NCBI GenBank assembly: GCA_003116995.1
Contig: BDSL01000057.1
Coordinates: 248,001 to 312,000 of the forward strand
Reading direction: 5' to 3'
DNA: 64,000 nt
Source of the DNA: Yamagishiella unicocca
Lineage: Eukaryota; Chlorophyta; Chlorophyceae; Chlamydomonadales; Volvocaceae
Shown here: in pieces, positions 23,211 through 35,970 of the stretch
How the letters are laid out: each line of letters starts with the position of its first letter
How positions within the stretch are numbered: position 1 is the stretch's first letter
Position numbers and translations under genes: made by a program
The notes under the pieces: model-generated
The model's input: only the letters and a program-made list of their open reading frames with translations
Database searches by the model: none
Told to the model about the DNA's origin: nothing

Positions 23211-23564
23211 CCATCCAAGGCTCCCCAGGGTATAGCTATTTGTGACCGTCGGAAGAAGTTGTTAACGAGCTCATTTGTGACCAGCCCTACAGGACCTGGA
23301 TCTATATAATGCACACTTTGCAGTACACACATGGTACGCCCAAAATTCCCATCTCTCCTTTTTCCCGTCACTTGCGGACATGGGTTGTTGTAACGATTAC
23401 AGGGTGTGTGGATTGGAGTAAACCGCGAGTGGGTGGATGGGTGGGTGGAGCCCATGACGCCGTGGCGAACATGACGGGGCGACGTTGCCTTGGTACGCTT
23501 GCTTGAATGGAACAGAGGGCGGGCACCCCCCCTGTATTAGTTTAGGCGTCGGTCACGGTGGTGG

Positions 23565-23684
23565 ATTAGGATTGGCAACCTGAGGATTGGAAACCGGGCC
23601 CTGGCGGATCAGGATTGACAACCTGAGGATTGCAACGGCGGCCCTGGCGGATTAGGATCGCTGACCTGAGGATTGGAAACCGCC
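23565..23684. repeat. 43-bp tandem repeat, about 2.8 units
   Basis: Units at 23565-23607, 23608-23650 and 23651-23684 share ATTAGGAT, ACCTGAGGATTG and GGCCCTGGCGG. The surrounding 23.2-24.4 kb has no gene I can identify. Confidence 0.8.
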
Positions 23685-24098
23685 CTTGGATTGGGAAATG
23701 GCTTATCCGCTGTGACCGCCGGATAAGTGGACTAGTGCCCCATGCCCACCCTCTGGATGGAAGGCCCGCGCGTGACTTATGAACACGTGAGAAGCGCGGT
23801 CGATTGAGCCTGGGTAAGCATGATGAGAATCTGCATTCAACCAAGTCCGCATTGCGGTCGATGAATGAAGTCCCACAACGGCATGGCGGAATATAGCCCA
23901 ATAAAGCCTCAACCGCTGCGCAATGTGTGAATCACTTGCTACATTCCTTCCTTCACGTTGCATTGCAACCACTCACAATGTTAAAAACACCCCCCTCGCT
24001 ACACAGCAAAGCATCCGGAATGCGAAGGTTACAGGGGAGCCAGAATGGCTGCATCCAGGTCTGACGTATATTGATCCACACGGGCGACGTCGGTACCC

Positions 24099-24108
24099 TA
24101 TATATAAA
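24099..24108 (+). promoter_or_regulatory. Possible TATA box of the ZIP gene
   Basis: TATATATAAA lies about 375 bp upstream of the ZIP start codon, which would give a long 5' leader or a leader intron. It is a motif match only. Confidence 0.3.
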
Positions 24109-24481
24109 CAGCACCTTAATTGGCAGCCTCTGAATTAAGGTTAACAGATAGATGAAAAAGATGGTGGGTGAAATCTGCGCGTCGCCCTGTTTTTTTGTTG
24201 GTGTGTCCGAGGTCTGCGAGGTCTGACCGCGCATGCGGCGCGCGTGCCACACGCCCCGGGCGAAGCCATCGCACAGCGCTCAGTAATAGACCTCTACAAC
24301 CTACAGAAAACCTCTAATTACATATAATCAGTCCTGTGAAGCTTGTGAGACACTTAGTCCGAGTTCTTTCACAACCACCGCAACGGCATTTGGCTGCCGG
24401 CACATCTGCACGGTACCCCCTATTGTTGTATGCGGCAACTCTGATTTCGCGCGTCCAAATTATTGTTGTATCCTTGTAGAA

Positions 24482-26402
24482 ATGGCAGGCGGATGTGCGG
24501 GCGTCGCTGGCAGCAAGCTGGCGGTCGCTTTCGCCTGTGTCATTGGCGCCGGCATGGCGGCAGTTATCGGCGCGTTGTGCATGATTATACTGCCAATAAA
24601 GAACACATTATTCCTAGCTGCGGCGCTGGCGTTTGCGGCTGGTGTCATGTTCTATATCTCGCTCGTGGATATCTACGCCGGCAAGGCCATTGGGCACTTC
24701 GAGGACGCGGGCTATAGCCCAGCATATGCCTTCACGTATGCTTCTATATGCTTCTTCTGCGGTTTCCCAATCTCTTGGGGCCTCGACAAATTGGCAGAGC
24801 GTCTGATTTATCAGGGGGCCGAGGATAAAGCGTTCGCTGCCCCTTTCCATGTGCCAACCGCAACACCCGCCAAGACCGTCCTCGACAACAAGACTTCCAG
24901 CGTTGACCCCTCGTCCACCTTGCCTGCTGCCATGTCAACGGCACGTTCGGTGACGGATGTAGATGCGGAGAGCGGGCTACAGCGGGTTGCTGATGCTTCC
25001 AACATCGAATACGAGCTACAGCGGAAGGCCGCCGACAACGAAGAGGCTGCCAAGCCAGAGAGCTCAAAGAAGCTTCTGCACTTGGGGTTGTTGGCAGCGA
25101 TGGCGATGGCTCTCCACAATATGCCCGAGGGCCTCGTCACCTTCGTTGGGTACATGGACAGCGTCAGCAGCGGCATCACTACGGCCGCAGCAATAGCCAT
25201 TCACAACATCCCAGAAGGTGTGTCGAGCCCCATCGCCGGCACGTGCATTTCGTGGGCAGCTGGGCCCTACGGCTAGGCTGCCTGTTGCGGTGTTATGTGT
25301 TACCCTGTAGTATTGCGCCACGTCTCTCGCTGAGGCTAGGCTTGAGTGCTGCGCTGGCAGCTGCACGGTAGCTGTCGGTTGGTTCTGGAGCCGCGGGCTC
25401 CAGGTAGGAGAACCGTACGGCGGAGGCGCGGCCTGCGCGCGCGCGCTTTCCGAGCGCAACACCGATTGTCTCGGTGTTGCGCGGTGCTACGACAAGTTGG
25501 AGTAGAGTGTAATGGCCTGATCAACCATTGTCGCGCTCGCAAACAACTCGGCGCAATCCGCAACCACCCTCAGCAACCATATAGTCCCCACTAGGCTGGT
25601 CCCCTAGTGCTTGTTGCCGCTGGCTGGTATAGCCAACGGATTTAGGACGGAGAGGCTGGGCCTTACAGGCCGGGAAGCTAACACCTCCGATCGGGGCCAA
25701 TTAGCACCGCGCAACCAGTTGTGACCTAGGTGGCAGCCATAGAGCAAACCAGTGTTGGGGCCTGACAGGTGCGCACTTGATTTTCTCTGCGGTACGCGGA
25801 TGTAGGATACGGCCCAAGTAAGTCAAGAGACGAATGTGGGATGGGCATTCAAAAGGTTGTGGAACGTGCATACTTTTGTAGGTGGGGGACTTTTTGAAGC
25901 AGACGGTTGATGAGCTTACAACCGTATGTACCTGTACTTTAATGAATCCGCCGGAGCTGCCACAAAACTACCTGCGACGTGTTTTTTTACATCTGTCACT
26001 CAGTAGCCCAAACTACCCTACCTCCGGTGTGCTGTAGGCATGGTGGTTGCTTCCGCTGTTTACTTCGGAACTGGTTTGCGGTGGAAGGCTATGCAGTGGA
26101 CCCTCCTGGCCGCCAGTGCCGAGCCCCTGGGAGGCCTCATCGGCCTCGCGGTGGTGTGCGGCGGGTCCATGACGGATACCGTCTTCGGCATCCTGTTCGG
26201 CCTTGTGGGGGGCATCATGGTCTACATCAGCCTGAAGGAGCTCCTGCCGAGTGCTCGCCGGTTCGACCCGGACGACCGAGTCACCACTGCATTCATGACT
26301 GGGGGCATGATCGTCATGTCGTGCAGCCTGGTGGCCATCGGGTTCTCGCAGCCGGTAGAGGAGGTGCCCGAGGTGGCCGTGGTGACGAGCGACGGCGCTT
26401 GA
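24482..26402 (+). CDS. ZIP-family metal transporter
   Basis: Two exons, 24482-25217 and 26038-26402 (donor GTGTGT, acceptor TGTAG), give 366 residues. About eight membrane segments are visible. The signature metal-binding helices carry HNMPEG at residues 212-217 and HNIPEG at 241-246, the second completed across the splice junction. A polar loop of about 90 residues (roughly 115-205) follows the third membrane segment. Its Ser/Thr/Glu-rich composition lacks the His cluster of plant IRT-type ZIPs. The paired HNxPEG motifs and the end of the protein (GGIMVYISLKELLPSA) place it in the ZupT/ZRT3/GufA branch, which moves Zn2+ or related divalent cations into the cytosol, often from an internal compartment. 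Substrate and membrane are inferred from the family only. Confidence 0.9.
25385..25609. other. Three hairpins in the ZIP intron
   Basis: Perfect inverted repeats occur at 25385-25392/25396-25403 (8 bp, 3-nt loop), 25454-25465/25471-25482 (12 bp, 5-nt loop) and 25589-25595/25603-25609 (7 bp, 7-nt loop). Their role is unknown. They may be structured intronic RNA or part of a small mobile element. Confidence 0.55.
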
Positions 26403-27715
26403 GATGGTGTTTTCAAGCAAGAAAGCTTTCCATTCGCCGGCACCTCCTGAGTGATTAAATCGTGGAAAGGCGGCTCGAAGGGTTGGTGAAGCGCTCGAGC
26501 GTGCGGTGATGATGATTGGCTACCACCACCCCGTTTGTGTTGTGGGTGCGGGGCTTTGCTTCCGGACTGTGGCCTTGCTGAAATGCTGGTGTGGTAGGCG
26601 CGACATGGCTGCGGGGAAGGCCCCGCTTTGGCATGCAGCATGACTTCCTCTGGCTTTCGCCTTTGCAAGGCCGCATAACACGTGTCCGATAGGGAAGATT
26701 GCTCACGCTCGGCACCGAAGTAGTCAGACGTTTGTCGCATGTCCGGTATTACGGCAGGAACAGAATTTAAATCAAAACACCTTCAAATGCGGTGGACTTG
26801 TGCGGGCGTCATAGAACTGAAGCAAACGTGGAGCAGCTGTGCACGTTGTCTTAGGAATGTATTGGACTGCTGTCCCCTAAACGTGTTACTCGAGTACTTT
26901 CTGATACTTGCGATCATGCGTAGGGGCTTGCGCGGGCATTATTAAGCATGGCGGGAACACGCTAGCGGTGCATGTTTGCGTGCAGCATCTTCGTCCTGAT
27001 GCGCCTCGATTTTGGGTGCTGCCAAGTCATGAAGTGGATGCCCGAGTTGCTTGGATTGCCAGGTCAGGTTGATTTGATTCGTGCGAGGGAAAGGCGGCAT
27101 CGGGCTGCTTCCCGGTGCGGTACTGCGCGATAGCTCGTACTCTCGCCCACAAATTACTCACGCAGGGCTGTCCCAGATGCATTGCGGTTCTACACGGTGC
27201 CCGCTCCCAGGAACGAGGCGACGCAAGTAGTAGTAATTGTAACGTAAGTGAGCGACGGTTGTGAAACATGACTGGATTGGAATATATTTCTTGTTTTAGG
27301 GGGAGCCTGCGGGCAATAAAACTGGGTTTGAAGGAGCGCCGAGGCGGTGTGGTCCGTCCCCACCTGTTTGGGTCTTCGATAGTGGCAGTTGCTCCGATCA
27401 AGTTGTTTGTGTCGTACGGCCGCTCGGTTCCGAAGCGTTTGGGCCAGTTTAGCTGGGGATGGGCATAAAAACCGTTTACGCGACATGGACAGGACGGTTT
27501 AGTTGGGGGGTTTTACAAGAGAATCCCCGAATCCACGGCCGGGAGGGGCAACAAGCGCCAGAGTCACTCCTTGGCCGCAGCCGTGTTGGTCCCCCTAGCT
27601 GCACCTGGCTGCGGTTAGGGAACGGCAGCTACGCGCAGAACGCGGTGCCTGACGCAGTCATTCAGGCCTGTGTTTTTTGCGCGCTTGGCGGCCCCACGTC
27701 TGAAGTTGTTGTTGT
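26403..27715. other. ZIP 3' flank and intergenic DNA
   Basis: No gene is recognised. A TGTAA motif at about 27237 is far from the ZIP stop codon. LINE A begins at 27716. Confidence 0.4.
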
Positions 27716-29065
27716 AACGGTTACAGTGGGTTCCAGACCAAGAGGTACAACCATCGGGCGCATCGCCTGACACTGAACAAGACGGAGGAAACAAAAACCG
27801 ACATGCACCGAAACAAAGGCAAACCACCAGAACACCAAATTGACAGGCCGTAGGCATACAGAGCAGCAGCCAGCACCCCAGGGGGAATTTGCACTAGAGG
27901 CTCCCCTATCAGGAACTGGCCACCAACCAACCTAACAGCCCAGCATCCGACAAACCAGTGAAGCGCCGCAACGATACAAACATCGGAACCAGCCACCTCT
28001 CATCCCATAAGGCACGGACCCCTAGTAGGGCTCAACACGCCTATATAGCCAGAAAGTATGAAGCACGGGAAACCCCGCTCCCCACGACAACCCGAGCCGA
28101 TCAGGAATCCACCAGTACCTCAGCCGGTCCCCCGCACACAAGGCGATTGGCGACAACCCGCAAGAAAGGATGCCGAGGCCCCACTGCATCCCAGCCTTTC
28201 TGGGGAAGCCCCAGCGCAGCAAAGCCCCTCAGCAGGGCCCAAAACTCCACCACCCCACGGCGAACGGCACGATCCAGAAGATCACTATCCGGAGTAAGAG
28301 GGGGACCACCAGCCCCCGCCCTTTTCAAGGCCGCGGCCATAAACCGGCGCCCCACCTCCATGGCAGTAATAGCCGCCAGGACTACTACATCCCAGACGCA
28401 GGACTGTACCCGGTAGGTGCTTGTACCAACCAAACTTGCGCCCGCGTCACCCCTGCACCGAGCTGGGTCTGGAGTTGGGCAATCACTGCTTGAGCCACCG
28501 GGCAGAACCAAAAGTGGTGTAAGCGGGGGGGACCCGCCCCTGGAGACTCTCCAGCCGGCACACCGCACCCACAGGGGGCTACTGCTGCCGTCCGCATATG
28601 AGAGTTCCCGAGGAGGGGGATCCCATCCACAGCCAACCGCCACCATCCCTCCTTATAGGCCGGCTCCCACTTCATGCCAGACCAGAGCCGCCGGAACACT
28701 TGCTGCAAGGCATTCAGGGCCGCTGGCAGGACAGGCCCGGTACCCCCAAGCGCTTCGCGCACAAATTTTTCATGCGCGGCCCGCCGGGCGTCCGCGAACT
28801 CGACCAGTTGCACAGCCGTCCCGACCCGAACAGTCATATCCCGCCGCGCCAGCGGCTCCCCCCCCCCTGAGTCTGAAGTGTATCCTTTTCGTTTTTCCTT
28901 GCCCTCCCTCCCCTGTCCGCTGTGTGTGCTGGTTCGAGTGCCAGATGTGGGTTCCTGGCAGACCTGGACGGCTGCCGCTGCCGCGCGGTCAGATTGACAT
29001 GGATTGACGCTAAGACGCGAGGTGACGGGGCCCCTTATCCCCTTTTTCATATTCACCTTCAGCAA
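27716..29065 (-). mobile_element. LINE A 3' portion, best-preserved copy
   Basis: On the minus strand a 226-codon frame (29065-28385) contains RRLWSGMKWEPAYKEGWW, DGIPLLG, CGCG and RLHHFWFCPVAQAV. It continues in another frame with VWDVVVLAAITAMEVGRRF, FMAAALKRAG, AVRRGVVEFWALLRGFAALG and HPFLRVV. This order, a Cys/His knuckle and then an Ala-rich helical tail, fits the end of LINE ORF2 downstream of reverse transcriptase. The 3' region runs to TGTAACCGTTACAAC (minus strand) at 27711-27725. RT and endonuclease domains are missing. The stretch 29066-30042 beyond it has no recognisable gene. Confidence 0.6.
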
Positions 29066-30042
29066 GGCTTAGGATTTCCAGATTTAGTCGATCGCGAATG
29101 TTAAGGCTTGACAGCCCGAGCTTAAGAGACCGGCTTGCGGCGAGTTGTTTAAGACGCGGACGCGGAGGTCGCGGGCTGGTTGGTGCCTAGACTGGCGGTT
29201 GTTGTGCCTGGATCTCCAAGTTGTAAAGGGTTGTAAGCGCAGTCAGGTGGCACGCTGTGGTTGGGGACAGTCCCCGCACGACAATCACTATCGCAAAGAA
29301 AGATATGGATCCAGTACCATCGGCCCCCGGACGGAACGCAGCGCGCACATTTGGCGTCTGAAGTTGGATGCGCACCTGGCTAGGGCGGGCTGACGAGAGC
29401 CGACGCCTTGTCTATACCCTACACATCGAACAACATCCATGCATTCGCTCCCGACAGGTAGCCGTTAAAATTTACCACCCCAGCAAAGTTCCATCTGCTT
29501 GCGCGGTCAGGAACTCAGTGAAATCTGGGATGATGCTCGAGGGTGTTACCGATGCATTAATTGCCTATCTGGCATGTCTGGCGTCGGAAAGATATGTCGA
29601 TGTGTCCTTTGGCGGCACATACTTCCATGCCGACTTTGCGCGGAATTTGGATAGACACGTTGCTGTAGCGCCGTCCGGCCTTTGAGTCGTTGATCGCGTG
29701 AGAACCGAACCTAAACCACCGTTGGAACTGGTACACAGGTACTGTTTGTAAAAGCGTTTTGATTGCTTTTGCAATGCATGATTGAACCACAACGTATAAC
29801 ATGGTCCCGCACATAGGCTGTCCGCTGATGGAACTAGAGCTTGATGGAACCAACCGTACTATGGAATGCTAGTTTCTTATCGTTCATACTGGTGGTCACG
29901 TTATCGATTAGGAGGCCTGAATCCTTCCAAATATGTGGATAGGCCGGCGGCATCCAGGCCTCAGCATTTTTGAATGGCTATAGGCCGGATTTCGTAAGGT
30001 TCAGGGCTCTGGGAGGAATAGATTAACAGGTGAAGCCTTTTT

Positions 30043-33000
30043 ATGGATTCTATGAACGACGACGAACTCAATCCGCCACCCGAGCTGGCCGTGTTGGCTT
30101 TGGCGCTGACATGCCCAATATGCAAAGAAGTACTGGATGGCCCTGTCTCTTCACAGTGCGGACACGTTTGTGAGTTTGGGTCTGGACACGGCAGGGTGGG
30201 AGTTGCGTGGCGGGCTGCCACGCCATCGTCACGTCTCTGCCGCGCACTCGGGCGTACGTAAACGTAATCAGCACCACATGCAATACAATCCTTTGCTCTA
30301 GCAAGCCGAAGAAAGCGCTACCTGCCGCCTCCTCGCACCTGCCTCTGGAATTCCCCACCTGCGCCTCACCCTGGCCTGCACCGCCCCGTCCACTGCGCAC
30401 GTAGTCTGCTCCGCCTGCATCCGCGCGTCTCTAGACTTCAACCACTCCCACAACCAGAAGCAAACATGTCCGGCCTGCCGGAAGGACTGCAACCCGAACG
30501 AGTTGCGGCGAGTCGACGCCATGCGCATGGCAGCCCAGGCGCTGCCTGCGGCGATGGCTGCTGTTGAGGCTCTGCGATGCAGCTTCCAGGCAGCAGAGCA
30601 GCGCGCAGCCGCGGCGGAGCTGGAGCTGGCGGAGCTGCGGGCCGCACCGCCCCGCTATGCTGCAGCCAACACGCGCGCAGCGCCAACCGGCTCTGCAGAA
30701 GCACCAAGCGGTGCGCAGGCCGAGGACGTCACAAGGGGCTCCTCGCGTAATACTGGTAAGGGTGCCGCCGCGCGTGTGGCGGAAGTGAGCGGCGGCGGCG
30801 CCCGGAGGGCAGGTCGTGACGCGAACGAGGGAGATGGTGGGGTGGAGGCGGTGGAGGCGGTGGAGGATTGGGGGGTAAGTCGAGGACCTGGGGTCGGCAA
30901 GCGACCGACTGGTCACCGGAACAAGCGAACGCGGCGCAGCGGCGGTGGCGGCGGCGGGGGTGAATCGACGCCGCTCGGCAGCGGTTGCGGCGGTGACGAA
31001 GGCGGCAGTCCCTGGTCTGTTGGCGACGGCGAAGGCGAAGGCAGCGAGGATGATGACGGCGACGATGAGGACTATAACCCCAGCCCAAGCGACAGCGGCG
31101 GCCGCGGCGGCGCCAAGTCCGGGCGCCGTCACTCCGCTGCTCAAACCGCGCCCGGTCGCAAACGGCTGCGCGGAGCTGGCAGGACGCCGGCGGCGTTGCC
31201 TCTCCCGCAGCCGCGTGGAGAGGGGAAGAGGGACTGCGGAGCAGCAGCCGGCGGCTCTGGGCGTCCTGGGCCCGATGCGCGCGCTGGAGCTGGGCCCAGC
31301 GGCGCGTACGGCGGACCCACGGGACCAGCAGCGGCAGGGGGCCCGGGGGCAGAGGGTACGGGGGAGTGCCCGATGTGCAAGTCGCGCTACCCGCTGGCGC
31401 AGCTGCAGGCGCATGCGGAGATGTGCCTGACGCGGATGGGGATCGGAGGAGGGGGCGGAGGAAGAGGGAGAGCGGCCGTGGCTGCTGTAGGGCACCGCGC
31501 AGTGGGGCCGCAGGCTGCAGGCTCGGCGCTAGGGCCGGCGGCGGCACCCGCGGCGGTGGCCAAGTCGCGGCTGGGGACCGTGGAGGTCCTGGAGGAGAAG
31601 GCCCCGACGGAGGTCCGCATTCCCCCTGCTCGGAGCTGGCACCAGCTGAAGGACAAGGCAGCCAAGTGGGTAGCGCGTCCGGTGGGGCGACTGAGGACTG
31701 ACCCGCATCCTGGGCCGGTCAACGGACGGGCGCTGCAGACGGATGCTCATGACGTCGTTACGGCGGTGTCCGATACCAGTGGTAGACATTGCCTGCCGCC
31801 CGCGTAACCGCATCACCCCCATCACATGTTCCCTTTGTCTTCTTGTCGGTGTGCGCGTCCCCTCGCTGCCCCCGCAGGAAGGTGATGACGGACTGCAAGC
31901 TGCCGGTCCAGGGCGACAAGCAGGTGGGTGAGCCGAGCCGCGGGGGTGCTGCTGCTGGCGGTGCTGCTGGTGCCGCACCACCTCGCGAGCAGCGGAACGC
32001 CCCACCATTGTTGTCGTACACCAGCATTGTCGTCGCACACCACCAGCCTCGGTGTCGTACACCAGCCTTCATGTGTGCACCAGGCCGGGCGGCTAGCCAG
32101 CTGATCGTGTCTGCGCCGTAACCCCTCCCTCCACTCCACTACCCCACCCCGCTCCTCCCCGCTCCTCCTCAACGTTTTTTCGGACATCCACGGGTTTCCC
32201 TCGAACCCTGCTCCTCCCCGCAACCGGCAGGAGTGGGCGGAGCGGTACAACCGGTACCGCAGCTTCCTGCAGGCGGAGAGGGACAAGTGCACCTCCCAGA
32301 GTATGGACCAGCTGCTGCGAGCCTTCCTGCAGCGGGAGCGTCAGGCGGAGGCGGGTAGAAGGTCCGTCCCGGTCCGCCGTGTGTGTTTTACCACCGGGGG
32401 GTTGCGAGGAAGACCCGGGGGGTTGTGCGTATCTGCGTATTGAGGAGGTATAGCGTCAGGCGTGCGTCATTTCGTCCGTGTGGTAACATGAGCAAAAGGG
32501 ATGGTTGCGGGTGTGGGTGCGGTGCGGTGCAGTTGCGGCGGGGCGCGTGCTTGGCTGGCCGCGAATGCCCCTCAATCCGGGACTCCTCAGCCAGTAGTAC
32601 CTTCCCACCGCTGTCGATTCAACCAACGGGTTACCCTCTACTCCTCGTCGCCTCGAATCCGCCACACCGGCCCTCCCAGGCAGCCGGCTGTGGCTCCCTC
32701 CTGGATGTTGGGCCAGATTCGGAACACAACCGACCAGATGAACGCCGTCAGGAGATCCGCCACAGCCGCTCCTGCGCAAGGCTATGGACCAGACCAGGCG
32801 CAGCCGCCAGACGCATCAGCAGACCCAGCACAGGCGCAGAATCCCACCACGGCCCAGGCTGCGCTCCCTGCCCGGCTTTCGGCTCCGGAACCAGACCAGG
32901 CGCCATCCGCGTCCACAGCTCCGGAACCGAAGCCTGTCGCAGGGCCAAGCACGGCCACGTTTGAGTGCGTGACGCGAGTACCGGCGTCCGGGTTTGGCGC

Positions 33001-34684
33001 TGCCAGTGCGCTCCCTGGAGCTCAAACAGTGGCAGGCGCGGCGCCCGCCCAACCGCAGAGTGGTTTCGGAGGTGGGTCCTGCATGTGCGTGAGGTGTTCG
33101 TCCAACCAGCCTTCCGCGTGGCGCCATTGGGCAGTGTGTGGGGGGGTCTCCATCGCCAGGAGGGGGCCTCCATTGCCAGGAGGGGGTCGCATTTGGACGG
33201 CCGGCTCAGGGGGCTGTGGCCACAGGGGCCCAGGGCGGGGGACCTCCGTCGCACCGCGGTGCGGGTTACGAGCGCTGCTCCGCCCATGGAGGGCCAGCGT
33301 ACTCCATCCATCGGCCCATGGAGGGCCAGCGTACTCCCTCCATCGGCCCGAAAGCCGCGGATGCCCGGGTGGGGACCCGGAGCCGCGGATGCTCGGACGT
33401 CGCTGCCAGCATCACCTTTGTAACCCGCCTTCCACTCATCCAGGCTCTGCTCGAACCTACTCGTGCGCAGGAGCGACCTGTGCGGGCGCCGGTTTCGGAG
33501 CAGCCGCCTTCGCCGCCACTGCCACCACCCCGAATGCGAAAGGCGTTGTGCCGGCAGAAGGCACCTCTGCGGGCATGTACGAGCAGCGGCGCAGCGTCGT
33601 CGTCGTCGTCGGTGGCGGGTCCGCCCATGGGAATGCGGCGGCAGCGGACGTGGCGAAGGCGCAGGGCGGGGCGCCGCTGCAGCGCATTGCCGATGACGTC
33701 ATCACCATTGATGACTCAGAGGAGGAGGAGAGGCAGGCGTTGGGGACGACGGACGGCGGCACCGGCGATCCGGCAAGGAGCACCGGTGCCCCTCCTTGGG
33801 CTCAGCTGGGCGGCGCACGCCTGCAGCGGCTGGAGCCGCAGCAGGAGCACGACTGGGGCTGGCAGGGGGAAGAGGAAGGGGCGGGGAGGGGCCCGGGAAA
33901 CGGGCTGCCCCTGGCTGATCTGCGGCGGCAAGGAGGCGGCATTGCACCGCAGGATCAGGGCCAGCATGATGGGCTGGTGGGCGGCCAACCAACTGGCCGG
34001 TTGGTGATCGCAGAGGCGCTAGTAAGCGACGCGTGCGCAGGCGTGGGCATGGACGTGGGGGTGGGGGTGGGGGGGAGCCAATTGGGTGGGCAGCCCAGGG
34101 TGGGGGAGTGCGGCGGCGCGCGCGACCTGATGGCGGCTGATGGCGATGCTGCTGTGGAGGGGCGCAACGGCGGCGGCCTTTACGGCAGCGGCGGTGTCAA
34201 CAATGACCTGCTGCCGTACAGCGGCAGCGAGAGCAGCAGCAGCGGCGGCGATGACGACTGGAACTCCATCGCCGCCGGGCAGCACCACCACCACCACCAT
34301 CAGGGTCTGCAGGGCGGTGGGACCCCGCAGGCGGGAGCGACCCGTCACAACACGCCCCTGCAGCGACTCACGCCCCGAGAGCCACGCGGCGCGACGGCGC
34401 GTCGGGTCTCAGCAGTGACACCGGCAAGCGCGGCGGCAGCTCCAGGGGGGCCGGGGCCCGCGTCGAGCCGCGGCGGCGGCGGCGGCGGCGGCGGCGCGGA
34501 CGGCGGCACCGCCCTCTGGCGAGGTCTGTTGCAGAGGCAGCCGCTAGCTACTGGGCTGTCGGACATCAGCAACGGCACGCCCGGGCAGCGGTTGGCGGGG
34601 ATGACGCCTGTGCTCGGGATTAAGAGCGCGTTTAGGTCGGACCGGGACGGAGTGGGAGAACAGGAACAGCAATACGCGGAGTGA
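30043..34684 (+). CDS. RAD18: RAD18-like E3 ubiquitin ligase (RING, UBZ4, SAP)
   Basis: Predicted exons 30043-30169, 30405-31669, 31882-31923, 32231-32361, 32680-33071 and 33444-34684 give 1,065 residues with consistent phases. A C3HC4 RING occupies residues 24-67 (C24, C27, C39, H41, C44, C47, C64, C67). A UBZ4 zinc finger follows at 364-384 (C364, C367, H379, C383). A SAP-like segment at about 454-492 (WHQLKDKAAKW, LPVQGDKQ, EWAERYNRYRSFL) aligns without gaps to RAD18 SAP domains. RING-UBZ4-SAP is the RAD18 order. RAD18 with RAD6 mono-ubiquitinates PCNA for translesion synthesis. The tail is a long Gly/Ala/Ser-rich region, with VITIDDSEEEE resembling a SUMO-interacting motif. Long low-complexity linkers make it about twice the usual RAD18 length. 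The last three exon joins are least certain, and the last exons could belong to a separate gene. Confidence 0.75.
32171..32209 (-). repeat. Dispersed repeat R1, partial copy 3
   Basis: About 40 bp (AACGTTTTTTCGGACATCCA and the following CGGGTTTCCC) match one end of R1 at 22850-22898. It lies in a RAD18 intron. Confidence 0.5.
33285..33345. repeat. Direct repeat in a RAD18 intron
   Basis: CCCATGGAGGGCCAGCGTAC followed by TCC.TCCATCGG occurs twice in a row. Just upstream, CATTGCCAGGAGGGGG-type units also repeat (33150-33190). The whole intron (33072-33443) is a multiple of three and open, so retention would not break the frame. Confidence 0.7.
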
Positions 34685-35970
34685 GGTGCGATTGGGGGAG
34701 AGTGGGTAAACCGTTGCGGGAGCAGGCAAGGCAGGTTAGATCGGCGTTTGATGACGAGGCAGGTAGGTTAGTTGCGGTGTTGGCCCCCCCTTGCGATGAG
34801 GGAAGTCCAGTGTATGGCTGCGGCGGGGGGTGCGGTGTACGGGGCACAGAGAGCTCGGCAGGCTCTCCCTCACTGGCTACCAGCATCACCAGTGAAGGCG
34901 CCGTAGTAAGCATGTACTGGTACCGAACCTTGAACATGTTTAAACCGAACCCAGCAGCCAGGCACACTGAGCTGCCGTTATTGGATTGCTGCTCGCGCAC
35001 TTGTCTTGTTTCATATTGTCATGCTCGCGGCAAGGGATGACACCCGACGTTGTTGAAATCTACCAGCAGCCAGGCTGAGGTGTAGGGGAAAGCAGCGCTG
35101 GTGGTAGCTGGATGTGGTGGCGACGGGTCCCATGCCGGACCCCGCAGCCCGCCTATCGTACTTACCAACCAGATCTTGCAGCGCAACGTACGGCGGTGGT
35201 GCGATGGCACTGCGCGCGACCCAGATGGTACGGCGCATGTGATACAGATACAGGCAGACCTCAGGTGTCCAGAAGAGGGGGGCATGGTAGGGGTCACGGT
35301 GCTTCGCCGCCCCCGGTGGATAGAGCTCGTTTCATTGTTTGCTGTAACGAGCGCGTGCGTTTGGGGTGGCGCGAGGGGGTTCCGTTGGAGGTCATTGCAT
35401 AGCGGGCAGACAGAGGACGTGCGCAACCCAGGGCGTACAGCAGGGAGGTGTTGTGTGTGATCGAAGGCTTACGGTGGCCTGCTGCATCCCCCAATGTTCA
35501 CCATCGACCCCCTTCTTGGCTTCGTGCCTTGGCGTCAGCGTGCTGACGTAGACTGTCCTCAGTCAGTGTGCTGACGTGGACCCTCGTCCACCAAAAGCAA
35601 GCCACTTGGCGCGCTGTACACATCGGTGTGAAAGCTCCAAATAAGTGTCCCAGCATAGGTGCTACGCTGTAATGATTGACCTCGTCAGCCCTGCACACCA
35701 TGCTCAGCTCGGGCAGCGTGGACTCGGCTCCAACCCCTGCATATCCCTGCCGAGTCGCCCTAAGCCGCAATCAGCTTCAACCCTCGGCCATTCGCTGCTC
35801 CAACCCGCCCGCAGTCCTTGCACCCGGGTAGTACTCACGAACCGCGCCTCCCGTCCTCCAGGTCCGCCCAATCCGCCATCATCTACGGCATTGCCCCTAC
35901 CGCTGCCCAGTAAGCCATCCCCACTCAAAAGTCACTGCCGTCAGTCAACGCATAATACGCAAAGTCAACG
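34685..35970. other. Convergent intergenic region between RAD18 and mS23
   Basis: No gene is recognised. It holds both 3' UTRs. A TGTAA at 35343-35347 could serve RAD18. Confidence 0.4.
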
